Below, piece by piece: positions 34,191-45,448 of a stretch of DNA of 64,000 nucleotides. The notes under the pieces are model-generated. The model was not told the DNA's origin, made no database searches, and saw only the letters and a list, made by a program, of their open reading frames with translations. The position numbers and the translations under genes are program-made. Origin of the DNA: Musa acuminata AAA Group (lineage: Eukaryota > Streptophyta > Magnoliopsida > Zingiberales > Musaceae); contig NC_088331.1 in NCBI RefSeq assembly GCF_036884655.1, forward strand, positions 16,529,501 through 16,593,500, in the 5' to 3' direction. How positions within the stretch are numbered: position 1 is the first letter of the stretch; each line of letters starts with the position of its first letter.

Positions 34191-35413
34191 ATTAGTGCAG
34201 CGATAAAAATTATGTTGATTTGGAAAGTTTCGTTTAACAAAATAGTTTCGTCAAAAAGCTCGTATCGAAAAGTAATGAAAGTAATAACTTAGAGTAAATG
34301 TAAAGTGTAGAGTGCAGATAAGTAATGAAAGAATGCAGTAAGAAAAGAACGCACTTGATTTATAGTAGTTCAGTCGTTGTGACCTACGTCTACTTTTTGA
34401 TTCCTCATCTGTCGAGGTCACCGGTGTCCACTAATGGTCTTCCTTCAATAGGCGAAGACCAACCACCTTCTTACAAAGCTTGTCTCCATTTCACGGGTTT
34501 AGGAGACAACTCTTACAAGCCTTACACCTCTTCTCTAATGATTACAAAGCTGAAGAAAGAGGAGGACCCTTAGCACTTTTACACCCCAACACTTAAAGAT
34601 TTTTTCACACTTTTCCGCTCTTTTTATTACCCTTTCATGCAGAAAGGAGTGAGGTATTTATAAACCCAAAGGTTTCAGAATTGGAGCCAAAAAGTATCTC
34701 TTCTTGGATTTTCGGAGTATTGGCAGTACCATCGCCAAGTACTCTAACACTAGGCGATACCACTACCTAGTCTAGTGATACTACCGCTTGATAGAGCCTC
34801 GAAGACTGGGTTCTAGTGATACCACCGCTTGGCAACATTAACTGTCGATGGTACCATCACCTAGTCTGGGCGGTACCATTACCCAAACCACTTGGAAAGC
34901 TGAGCCTCAAGCGGTTCCACCCGTCACCTTGGGTAGTGCCACCACTTGGCAAGGCTCCAAGTGGCTGAGTGAGCTTTCTATCCGGCCCAACTCAATCTAG
35001 TTTTGGGCCTAGTTGGCCCCTAACTGAGTTAGTGGGATTACCTCATAATCCTAACTCAATCTTGGTTCTAACTATGATAATTAAGGCATTAACTAAGCAA
35101 TCTTTATCTGATATGTCAATTGTTCTTTTAGTGAAATCTCGACGAATTTCTGGTGAACTTTTCAGCATGCTTTTGGCGAACTCCTAATGAACTCTTGGCG
35201 AACTCCCGACGAACTCTTAGCGAACTCCCAACGAACTCTTGGCGAGCTTCTGACACATCGTTCGAATCTTCGACATATCATCCGATCTTTGACTCTGGCC
35301 TAATATCTACTTTATGACTTATTCATTATCCTAGTTAATCCTACAACACTTATCTCAACATATGGATTAGATTATTTATCAATTGATTTCATTATCAAAA
35401 TCCAAGATTCAAC
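34182..35413 (-). mobile_element. 5' LTR of the reverse copia element, M2-only form
   Basis: The reverse complement starts TGTTGAATCTTGGATTTTGA at 35413. It has M2 only (about 35110-35330, with GGAGTTCG-type repeats), palindromes (34730-34960), and a TATTTATAAACC box near 34655. The far end, with C-run and CCTAACA, is truncated at the gag junction. Confidence 0.88.
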
Positions 35414-36980
35414 ATAAAGTTCATTAATCTTCAGCATAAGCTAAACAAGAGACATGCAGCTTAGGTAGAGTCCTTGCAATCTTATAACTTTACTCTCAAG
35501 CACAAATCTACTATTGAAAACGTAGTTACTAATGTATTGAGTAGAAAGCATTCTTTATTATCAGTCTTCAAAGTCAAAGTGGTTAGATTTAAAAAATTCA
35601 AAGATTTCTACAAGAATGATGTGGATTTCAGATCAATATGGCATAATTGCAAATCAGGTTCTTTTTAGTAATTTTTTATCTTTAATGGTTTTCTTTTTTA
35701 AGCTAATGTCTTATGTATTCTATCTTGTTCTTTGAGACAAATAATTATAGTTGAAGCTCATGGTAGTGTTTTAGGAGGATATTTTGGTAGTGATAAGACT
35801 CTAGCTTTTATTCAATCAAATTTTTATAGGCCTAAGATATTAAGAGATGTGGAAAGACTTGTAAAGCAACACCGAGTGTGTCATTTGGCAAAAGTACGAA
35901 GCCAAAATCTGGTTTATACACTTCATTGCCAGTGCCCAATGTTCCATGGGAGAATGTAAGTCTTGATTTCATTTTGGGACTTTCAAGAACTCAATGGAAC
36001 AAGGACTCTATCGTGGTTGTTATTGATAAATTCTCAAAGACGTCTCACTTTGTTTCCTACAACAAATCAAATGATGCATTTCATATTGTTGATTTGTATT
36101 TAAGGAGATTGTGAGATTGCATGATATTCCAAGAATTATGGTGTCTGATCAAGATTCAAAATTTCTTAGTCATTTTGGAGAACTCTATAGAGGAAGTTGG
36201 GTACATCTTTGAATTTCAATAGCTCTCATCATCTACAAACCGATGGGCAAACAGAGGTAATGAACAGATACTTGGGAAACTTGCTTAGAAGTTATGTTGG
36301 CAATACCATTAAGTAATAGGATCTCATTCTTCCATAAATTGAGTTTGCCTACAACCGTTCCACGCATCGTAACATTAGTAAGAGTTCTTTTAAGGTTGTT
36401 TATGGTGCTATTCCTACTAATCCTTTGGACTTAGTTCCTCGTTCTATAACTAAGCAATTTAGTGGAGATGCTGATGAGAGAGCTAAGTAGATAAAGAAGT
36501 TGCATGAGAGTCTTAAAGCAACCATTGAGAAGCAAAATAAGAGATACATGCAAGCTGCCAACAAACACAGAAGTATATGGAGTTTAATGTGGGTGATTTG
36601 ATCTAGATTCATTTAAGGAATGAGAAGTTTCCACCAGACAAATTTGAGAAATTAAAACCAAATACTAATGGTCCATTCAAGGTGCTTAAGAGAATTGGCA
36701 AGAATACTTATGAGATCGAGCTACTTGGAGATTATAGAGTGTCTCCAATATTCAATGTGGTTGATTTAAGTCATTATCATGTTGATGGAACAAATAAGGA
36801 TTTGAGAACAAGTATTTTTCAACTAGGGGAGATTGACACGAGAATACCTAATTTGCTACAATCAGCTCGTGTAAATCTTAATGATCCTATGATATTCTCT
36901 ATTATCCACAATGCTTATTTCATAGCCTTTAATTCAAACCTCTCAAATATAACAGCTCATGAGCTTTTTTTCTAGAGAAA
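35414..36980 (+). pseudogene. CRM-like gypsy RNase H end and integrase (second half)
   Basis: The reading from 19788 resumes here with a short linker, then 'QSYNFTLKHKSTIENVV'. Integrase shows 'HGSVLGGYFGSDKTLAFIQ' with a CHLAK zinc remnant (about 35890), 'SLDFILGLSRTQ' (first Asp), MVSDQDSKFLSHF (second Asp, about 36140) and HHLQTDGQTEVMNR (Glu, about 36230). The tail has 'GPFKVLKRIGKNTYEIEL' and 'VSPIFNVVDLSHY', then 'DLRTSIFQLGE', recalling CRM C-termini. Several stops are present. Integrates element cDNA; inactive here. Confidence 0.87.
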
Positions 36981-37400
36981 GTTAAAGTTGTTTTATTAAT
37001 AGGTGCTCTGGTAGGCAGAAAGTTAATATTATTTCAAAGGGAGAGTTAATTCAACTTATCTTCATGAATGAGGAATGTATTAAAAAAGTTAGTTATCAGC
37101 CGCAAAGCAATAAATTTCGTAGTTCGCTATGCATTGAGGGTTGTTTTGTACACTATTATTTATTTTGATGTTTTAGAGTTAGGGAGGAGTTCAGAATCTG
37201 ATTGTATTTATAGAAACTTTTTGAGTTCTCTCTTAACACTGTATCTCTTTGGTTTACCATAAAATGGTAAGTTTCGTCTCTGTATCTCTTAAACATTTCC
37301 TTGAATAATGAATCATTTATTTTTAGTTCCGTATCATTGTTTAGTGTCCTTGGTGGTGAATTTTTTATATTCATTTGTGATTTTAAATTTGGTGTTGAGC
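36976..37400 (+). mobile_element. Probable CRM-like 3' LTR fragment
   Basis: It follows the integrase end directly and shares about 210 bp with 17325-17536 (AGTTAGTTATCAGC, GCAATAAATTTCGTAGTT), then diverges. Clear TG...CA ends and a target duplication were not found. Confidence 0.5.
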
Positions 37401-38175
37401 TATTTATCGATTTTATGAAAATATTATCTTGAGTTATTTCTTTTCAATCCAAAGACTTATTCCAGCAAATACAACTATTAGTCTTTTAAATTTCTTTCCT
37501 CGTTATCATAGTATCATGATTAAGCAATTAACTATATCATTCCTCGTTACCACATGGTCTTGTAGAACAGACTGAAGCTTGCACTAAAGAAGGAAATCAG
37601 ATTTTTTTAAAAGAAGTACTTTTCTGATATTTATTCACAATTGCATGTTACGTTAGGAAGTCAAAACTCAGCCTGTAAAGAAAAAAAGATTGGGAAGGTA
37701 AGAAAGAAAAGAACAAGAAAAAGAGGGGAAAAAAAAAGTGCCACAGCAAGCAGCCGTGTGTGAAAAATATATATATATATAAAAAAGAAAATAAAAAGGT
37801 ATGTGATCTTAGAGTTCTTGTTTTTTATATCAAAAGAGTCTATTTAAAATTTAAAAATATATATTTTTAAAATTTCTATCATTCCCTACTAATCAGAAAG
37901 TAAATAGGACTATAGATCAATTAATGTTAAAGCCTTGAACGTGATATGATCTCAAAAGATAAATAAATAATTATTATTGAAGAAAGAAAGAAAGAATCTT
38001 GATTCTTCATTGTCTTGATTTATGTCATTTGAATGATTTAGAGAGAAAAAACAAGGATCTTGATCATTGTGTTATTTGTAATACATTATGATCAATCTTT
38101 GATCACCTGTAACCTGGCTTGGATTCATCACTGGTGATACACTTTGTTTATATCTTCCACTTTAATTAATCTTGA
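37401..38175. other. AT-rich intergenic DNA
   Basis: No gene seen. A short (TA)n run lies near 37767-37782. Confidence 0.4.
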
Positions 38176-38850
38176 TCATATGTGAACTGTGTACTCGAAC
38201 TCTTGATCTAGTTTTGGACAGTTAAAAAAGTTGATTTGTTCGATATGAGCAATCTTTTCAAGATAATATACTTGAAAGAAACACACATGCAAGGTTGCCA
38301 TAGAAAATCTGATTTTAATTTGTTTCTCCTTACCCCTTCCAAGTCTTTGATCACCAAGGCCATGTGAACCACCACAATCTTTGTAATGGAAAACTTGTTC
38401 AAGAAAGCTTATCACCCAATTCACTTTTATTTGAGTTTGTTTGCAATAAAATCTAATCCATTCTACGTCGTAATGTAATTGATAAAGGCCAAAGATAATA
38501 AAGCATGCTTCCACGCGTAATCGTGTCTTTTGTGAAAGGCTTTGCTCATTTGTTTGACTTAATATCATCCATCTCCATCCAAATCCGCTAAATATTATCT
38601 TATTTGCATCCCTCAAGTGACAAATATTAGATACTATCTTTTTTCTTTCGGTAGAAAAAGACATAAGATTCACTGAAACTAATTTAATTAATGTCATGAA
38701 GCCATGATGGGACATCATGCACCATCTTAAAGCAAACATGACTTGTGATTTGTGGGAAGATGAAGATTGAGCATCTATCTTCTCACTTAAGAGGAATGCT
38801 CTATCATCCGAGAAAAGAGACAATGACCGGTAATTATTATACACTAACAA
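38176..38850 (-). other. 224-codon open frame of unknown nature
   Basis: An uninterrupted reverse-strand frame of about 224 codons, long for AT-rich intergenic DNA. The predicted protein is rich in Ser, Phe, Leu and Cys, with no domain, signal peptide or clear membrane helix that I recognise. No TATA box or splice pattern could be fixed. It lies about 2.5 kb upstream of the NAC gene, facing away from it. It could be a chance frame, an old gene fragment or an unknown small gene. Confidence 0.2.
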
Positions 38851-40104
38851 GTTAGCTTAAAGATTCGTCGGTAGAGCTATTGTGAATCTAATTTCAGTAA
38901 GAGTTGCATCAGTCTTCGTTATTTTGTTTGTAATTGTATTAATTTGTAGGAGAAATGAAAATAACATTAGTGATCATGATGGTGGGATTCATAATTTTCT
39001 CTATCTGAATACCAATAATAATACTAATAGGATTTATACTTACTAAAGAAAGTCTGTGGTCATTATTACTGACTAATAATAACATTATAAACCTTTTTAA
39101 TACTGGAATTTCGAAATCCCGAATATACTTAAATTTTTTTTTATCACAAGTCCTAACAAAAAAAAAGAAAAGATAAAACAAAAAACTCCAGTTTTATATG
39201 TGGTTGGGTGATAGGGTGTGATCCAAATAGGAGATTATTATTTGTAAATCCTATTTACTAGTTATAATCTTATTTTAAATTTTTTAATATTCCTAAAAAA
39301 ATTAATCTTATTTATAAATACATATTTCTTCCTCCTCGGAGGAGGATGATGGTGTCGATGTTGCCGATGAGTATCAATAGTGAGAATAAAATAAGAGATT
39401 ATGAGAAAGAAAAAAAAATCGATAATGCTAAAGTTATAAATGATAAACTAATATTTTAGTTTTTAAAAAATTATCAATGGCAAGGGGGTTATCAATTGTA
39501 AAAAGAGAGCAATGAATTAATTATAAGCTTCTCCAAATATTTTGTCTGATTCAAGTTTTCGCAAGCATGAGATGCCAGTAACATAACTAGATATTAAGCA
39601 TGTAATACATAGTTTTGGGGGGTAAAAATCCTAAAAATTATTTGAATTATTAAATATGAAGGATAGAATCGGAATTTGAGGAGTTTTAATAAATTTTTTG
39701 AGCTGAAATTTCACTAAAATAAAAAAAATTTCGTAGCAAAATGGGCATATGGATGATCGACACATGGCAAGTAATAACTAGCTATAGGTAAGGCTCATAA
39801 GGAAGAAAGAGAAGCGGTCGAGAGAATGGTGTAGCGAATGGAGAGGACGATTAGAAAGAGAAAAGAGAAAAGACACCAAACTAAAGATGCATGAATGGAT
39901 AAAAAGCAAAAGATGGAATCCAAGTTGGAGATCAAAGGGGAGGCCACCCTTGAGTCCTCCACGTGGACATCTAGTTCGCGGGTGTCAAAAGTACCTTGCG
40001 TCGTTGTCAGGAAGATGGGTGTTAAATTGTTATTTTGTCTTCCCTTGTGACACTCCAAAGCTATAATAGATGATATTAAGTAAGCCATTAACAGGTTAAA
40101 TTCA
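38851..40104. other. Intergenic DNA upstream of the NAC gene
   Basis: No gene or clear transposon. One CACGTG G-box core lies at 39960-39965 in a less AT-rich patch. Confidence 0.4.
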
Positions 40105-40105
40105 C

Positions 40106-40171
<66 letters not shown>
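40106..40171. repeat. Compound (AT)n(GA)n microsatellite
   Basis: An AT run (40106-40132) passes directly into a GA run (to 40171). It accounts for a reverse-strand frame of repeated Ser-Leu and Tyr-Ile at 39795-40217, which is not a gene. Confidence 0.97.
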
Positions 40172-40173
<2 letters not shown>

Positions 40174-40929
40174 ACGAAGGAAGAAAAGTTGTTTAAAATT
40201 GTTGGCGAACAAGTCAATAATAATTATAAATCATAATATCGTGACTATTTAATATTGACTATATAAATATTTTATTTTTGATATCATTTAGTTAAATTAA
40301 AATATTAATGATAGAACTAATCTTTCACGGGTCTTATGAAATATTATTTATAATATCCTTAATTTGATTGTCCTCTTTGAGAAAGTTAGATTGGTATATG
40401 TCTTTAGATAAGAAAATCATGCAACATATTTCATTAGACTAACTGGGATGGATGATTTTTGAAAAAGAATATTTTTCAATGAATTATCTTATTTGATTAT
40501 CTTTAATGCTAAAGGTGATGTTTGGTTGTACTCATGTTTTACTTCTTAGTAAAGTCATTTGCTATCTCTCGTTGTATCAATAAAATTTATCATTTTATCA
40601 TTTTAAATAAATCTTCTCATTTTATCTTCTAACTGAGCTTATCTAATTTTGATATTAATCCTTTAACCTAGTCTACTTTGCTGCAGTTGGGTTAGAATAT
40701 TCATCTGTCTTCACATAGAAGGAGATCAAACCACTCTCAAAAGTATCAGAAAGAGAACGGGAGTCCTGAGTACTGCTACCTGTGTCATGGAATTGTATTT
40801 CCAAATGCTAATGACCTAATAGACTAGCTGATAGCGGGATTATCTAAGTACGTATTAAATACATATACTTGAACGAACGAAACACAGTGTAGTTCCTATT
40901 GCTATGAAATAACAATAATTCATTTTATC
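40172..40929. other. Distal NAC upstream region
   Basis: AT-rich and non-coding. Nothing recognised. Confidence 0.4.
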
Positions 40930-41274
40930 CACCGGCCGGCGGAATGTGTGTGTGAATGTTACGTCAATTTGTGAAAGCTTGCAATTTATATCGAGAGCTG
41001 ACGCGACATTGCCCACCGGGCCCACAGGCTGCCGGTGGTACCTCGACACGTGGCCGCACCGGGTTTTGGCGGCCAAGGACAAGAACAGACGCTTGGGATC
41101 TCTGTGGCCGCTGACGCATAGGAAGACGAAAACAAAGGCAAAGGCAAAGCTAAAGCTAAAGCCAAAACCAAGAGCTTCTTCTGAACGACGACGACGAGGA
41201 GAATCCCATCCCTGAACCCAGAAGATGACAGAAGACAACCCCTCTTATCGCACTATATAGCCAGGTAAATGGAC

Positions 41275-41314
<40 letters not shown>

Positions 41315-41327
41315 AGGTTCCTAGGAG
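40930..41327 (+). promoter_or_regulatory. NAC proximal promoter and 5' UTR
   Basis: GC content rises sharply here. ACACGTGGC, a classical ABRE/G-box, is at 41046-41054. A TATATA box is at 41255-41260, so transcription should start near 41285-41295, within a (CT)n tract at 41279-41309. An out-of-frame ATG at 41269 lies upstream of that likely start and would not be transcribed if so. Response to abscisic acid or bZIP factors is inference from the ABRE only. Confidence 0.65.
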
Positions 41328-43437
41328 ATGGCACCAGTCACCTTGCCGCCAGGTTTTCGTTTCCATCCCACCGACGAAGAGCTCGTTGCATACTACCTCA
41401 AGAGGAAGATTAATGGATATAGATTTGAGCTGGAGATCATCCCCGAGGTTGATCTCTACAAGTGCGAGCCATGGGAATTACCAGGTATCTCTTTCCTTCC
41501 TATCTCAATTTTGTTAATTTGCTTGTTCTAATCTGGACTGCTTATTAGTTAGTTATTCCGCAGAATCCCTTTTCACTTTAATATTAATGATCAGCTATTG
41601 ACCGATTATATTTTAGAGATGAGCTTGACAGATTATAAGCACATTCGAATATTCGATCACAAGATGCACCGACAGTATATGGAATTAGAGAACTTGGCCT
41701 CTTCAATATATCTAGCCAAGATCCTACTCCAATTCTTCAAGATTACCTTTCTAAAACATACCTATGATGTGCAACGCTCATCATTTGATCATAGAGTTCC
41801 ATGCAACTGTCACTACTTTTAGCCCCTCATAATTATGTTCTCTTGCAGTATCTTCTTCAAGAAAAATCGTGAAAATTAAGACTTATTTGGAAGAAAAAAA
41901 AAAGAAACCTGTTTTTTTCTCTCCAGATTAAATGCAAAAGTTGAATTTAATTGGAAGTTTAACTTATAAGACATTATTCCAAAGTTGGAAGCTATTTTGG
42001 ACTTTGTCGAACTATCGTTTGGTTGGTTGCCTTTTCTAGACCTTGCTTTAAATTTCGTTTCTTGGAGCAACGCCATGCATTTTGAGAAACCACAAAGCTT
42101 ATCGAGAAAGAAAGAAGCATGAACAGAGTTGGACTCTAGTCAAAAAGTAACAAGAAAAGCAGCATAGTCTTCAAGAAATGATGATCCCTCTTCTTGTGGG
42201 GCATTGCTAGGGCCCGACGAGGGGCATATCTAGGTTTTAGTGATGGTGTCCTTAATGTTGCTTAAAAGAAACTTATAGGATTACCTTTTATTCCTCCATG
42301 ATCTAGCAAACGATACGTATTTGTAATAATAACCTTCTCATCTCCTCCGGGTCTATATTTCTGAATCTTGTTCCTTTCACCAGAGAAATCCTTTCTACCA
42401 AGCAAGGATCTTGAGTGGTACTTCTTCAGCCCCCGAGATCGTAAGTACCCCAATGGATCGAGGACAAACCGAGCAACTCGGGCTGGCTACTGGAAGGCCA
42501 CAGGGAAGGACCGAAAAGTGAGCTTTCAAGGGCGTGCTGTCGGCACGAAGAAGACGCTTGTTTACTACAAGGGACGAGCACCGCGTGGCTCTCGGACACT
42601 CTGGGTCATGCATGAGTACCGTCTCGACGAGAAGGAAAGCGAAATGCCCTCCGGCTTGCAGGTACCGAGGCACTCATCCTCCTGCCTTTCTTCTGTGCTT
42701 CTCCACGTTTAAAGTCTGAAGTATGGATTTATGTCTTCATGGATCATTCAGGAGTCTTATGCTCTTTGTCGCGTATTCATGAAGAGTGCAACTGCTGGTG
42801 CTAAGATCATAGAGCATTATGGTTCACCTCGTGTAGAACAGTTGCAATGGAAGCCAGCTGATTCACACACAGCTGAGCTTTCTTCCGATAGAATTAAAAT
42901 TGGTGAAGAATTTGGGAGCCGTGGTAGTCCTTCTCCTTCTGAGACGCACTCTTCAGAGACCATTCAAGGATCGACGCTTGATGCGAGTGCTTCTGAGAAT
43001 CGCCAGTGGATGCAGTATCTATCTGAGGAAGCGTTCGCCACTGGTCCAACATTTCATGATCCAGCATGCTTTCCTTGCACGCCACGGAAGGTAAAAGTCT
43101 TCCAATGTGACTCCGAACCACGTCCGATTAAAAGAACAAGAAGACTTGAAATACTTTTTCCTCTCTGGTTGTCAGTAAATTAACTAAGACGTCCATCATG
43201 GTCACCATGCAGATAGATATAGCAATAGAGTGTGCAAGACTTCAACGCAGGCTCACCTTGCCTCCCTTGGAAATGGATGACTTCTCATGCAACAGTCTCA
43301 ATGATTCAAAAGCCTCACTTTCGGGGACCTCTCGAGGAAGTGCAAGTCAAGTGGAGATTCTGCAGGAGGTCTTATCAGTTGCCTCAGCAACGCGGGACCT
43401 GATCAACAGCTCCATCTACCCTAATATATTTTGCTGA
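41328..43437 (+). CDS. NAC-domain transcription factor, NAC045/NAC086-like (4 exons)
   Basis: A plant-specific nuclear transcription factor. The exons I infer are 41328-41484, 42384-42661, 42752-43090 and 43213-43437, all with GT...AG introns (899, 90 and 122 bp), giving 332 residues. The NAC domain covers residues 5 to about 155. Subdomain A is [20 protein letters not shown] ends [11 protein letters not shown] at the first intron, a conserved position. C holds '[20 protein letters not shown]' and the DNA-contacting WKATGKDRK (residues 89-97). D is [15 protein letters not shown]...WVMHEYRL; E is ESYALCRVF (146-154). The C-terminal [17 protein letters not shown] motif (exon 4) resembles NAC045/NAC086, Arabidopsis factors of phloem sieve-element maturation; that role here is inference. 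The start is the first ATG after the likely start site. The protein is shorter than such relatives, and a 59-codon frame follows in +1 phase, hinting at a frameshift or missed intron. The only convincing host gene here. Confidence 0.93.
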
Positions 43438-44867
43438 GATCACTCGGTCCGAAGAATTTGCGTCTCTGTTGGAAGTTGACAGAAGAAAAGAAGGGATTCT
43501 GAAGCCACGCACCCTGGGAGAGTCTATGACACTCGTCGAGATGAGTGACTTCGAACAAAAGTTCAAGGAAGAGAACAAGAAAGCAGAGATATTACTAAGA
43601 GAATCAATGACTTGAATAAAAGAGGTATCTGATGATTTGATTTGCTGTCAGTTTCACCACAGGAGTCCACAAAGATGGCCACCACTCTCATAGTGGCGTG
43701 GTAAGAACTAACTTGTCACACCATAAGGAGGGCAACTTCCATTTGAATGCAGTATCAAGGCAAGACTTCGTGGCTGAGAGATTTGGATTCGCAGCATGAA
43801 GTTAGATGTACATTTCCATGCTTTAGTAGGTTACGTTCAAAGCGTTGGTAGGTAGGAGACAACTTCATAAGGAATAAATAAGGCAATGGAACATTGAGTG
43901 GAATGCTACAAGTTGAGATTGTAATTATTATCAACATTTCAGGGAAAACAAATTCTTAAAGAGGTCAAAGAGGATGATGATAAAAAGAAAATGGTCATCT
44001 TCCTCTGGAATAAATTTAGGTGAGAAATATATGCAAAGACCCACATGAAATGTTACAACAGGATCCTGTAAGAAAGACCTTTCTTTTATCTATGAAGTAG
44101 GCAAAGCTTATTATGGTATATTCTCCATAATTCTAGCTAGAATATATTTCTACTACTTTGAAGCATTATTTTTCCATCAAATTATATATATGTGATATAA
44201 GAGGTCGTGTTTCAAAATAAGTAATCAAATCCAGAGAATTGAACTTTTAATGACAAGGTAAATCAGATTGCTTCAGCTAAACAATACTACAAAGCTACAA
44301 CTTAAGAAAGTCTCATGGGACAAAAAAAACATACTTGCATTAGCATCTCCAATGGCTTGTTTCATCATAAGAGCACTTCCATATGCATGTAGTTCACTGA
44401 GGATAGAATTTGAGCTGATAATTAATAATGTCCTTTTTTGCTTTTAAAGAAGATAAAAAGTTTATTAAAGATAAGGATAACTCCAACGTAGAAAGGTCAT
44501 CCTCATCGCACCGTATGTAGAGCATCAAACACATCTCTCCAAGTAGACTAATCCCATAGTGATAATGAGAATCAAATTAATATGATATATTCTCTCTTTA
44601 ATCAATCTCTCCATAATTCTATCGGAAACTTCGACTGATTAGCTTTTCGATGGATAAAAGATAAATTCAAAATATGTAAGCACAATATCCTCTAAAGAAA
44701 TCTACCAAATTCATGACACACTATAGCATCTACTGATAATATCCACGATAATTTATGAATTCGGACCAAGTGATAGTTTATACTTCTAGCTCTATATAGG
44801 TCTAAGAAGGATGACATGTAATTTATATAGTAGAATATGACCTTCCTTTAATCTACCTTCGGCTATA
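43438..44867. other. NAC 3' region and intergenic DNA
   Basis: A +1-frame extension (43436-43612, ending at the TGA at 43613-43615) lies just after the NAC stop. AATAAA signals are at 43615-43620 and about 43873. The rest is AT-rich, with no gene or transposon recognised. Confidence 0.45.
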
Positions 44868-44903
44868 ACATCAAACATCAAACATCAAACATCAAACATC
44901 AAA
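44868..44903. repeat. 7-bp microsatellite (ACATCAA)5
   Basis: Five perfect tandem copies of ACATCAA plus one extra base. Confidence 0.97.
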
Positions 44904-44924
44904 GGAGCTTCCAAAATGGTCTTA

Positions 44925-45448
44925 TTATGTGTGTTACGAAATGGTGCAGCATCACATGCATCAGATTTTCTATAGCGGAAGAATAAAAAATAAAAATCTT
45001 AGATTTTCTATAGAAAAAGATTTCTCATCATCATGTGAAGATTGGTTTGCAAAAATCCACAAAACAAAAAATTATGCGTATATGAAAGATGTGTTACCTA
45101 GGGAGATCGTATATTCTTGAAAACCTATAGATCTATAAGAGAGGATGAAGGAGGTCAATTATCCTCCTCTTTAGTAGTGATCCACATGACAGATGCGATG
45201 AAGACACTCCTCAAATCGCTACACAATCCTCCTCTCTATGTGCACCACATGATCAGGAAGGGGCCCACCCTTCTTATTGTCCATATGTCTCAAACTAGAG
45301 TTGTCGATCGAGGAGGAGAGAGAGGAGTATAAGAGATGGCAGCCAAAAAGGGATTAGGCTATGCCCCTTTGCTTCTCTCCTATTTATAGAGGCCCCAGTC
45401 AACTTAACCCTAATAGATCATGCTCTATTGAGTATTGGATCTCTATTT
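44925..45448 (-). mobile_element. Inverted partial LTR-B
   Basis: It matches 1570-1990 and, reversed, LTR-B units 1 and 2, with the inverted TATA segment CCTATTTATAGAGG at about 45390. It is broken at 45448 by insertion of a Sirevirus-type LTR. Confidence 0.6.

Larger units (their letters stand above)
19784..35418 (-). mobile_element. Reverse-strand Sirevirus-like copia element with TAAAG target duplication
   Basis: The outer ends are 19789 (TGTTAGGATC) and 35413 (ATTCAACA), with TAAAG at 19784-19788 and 35414-35418. Joining the flanks restores the gypsy RNase H reading. From right to left it holds a 5' LTR, gag, protease, integrase, RT, RNase H, spacer and 3' LTR remnant, which is the copia domain order. 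A second element (22028-30181) splits its RT-RNase H region. Without that insert it is about 7.5 kb. It is the only pol-bearing Sirevirus-type element in the window, and it is inactivated by stops. Confidence 0.93.

Noticed and set aside
39795..40217. Reverse-strand frame with Ser-Leu and Tyr-Ile runs
   Set aside because: Translation of the (AT)n(GA)n microsatellite.
40855..41238. Reverse-strand 127-codon frame in the NAC promoter
   Set aside because: Antisense to the promoter, with low-complexity Phe/Ala runs from AAAGC repeats and no domain; no support for a gene.
41269..41517. 82-codon frame overlapping the NAC start as a separate gene
   Set aside because: Its first codons are the CT microsatellite and the rest is the NAC exon in another frame; kept only as a possible upstream ORF.
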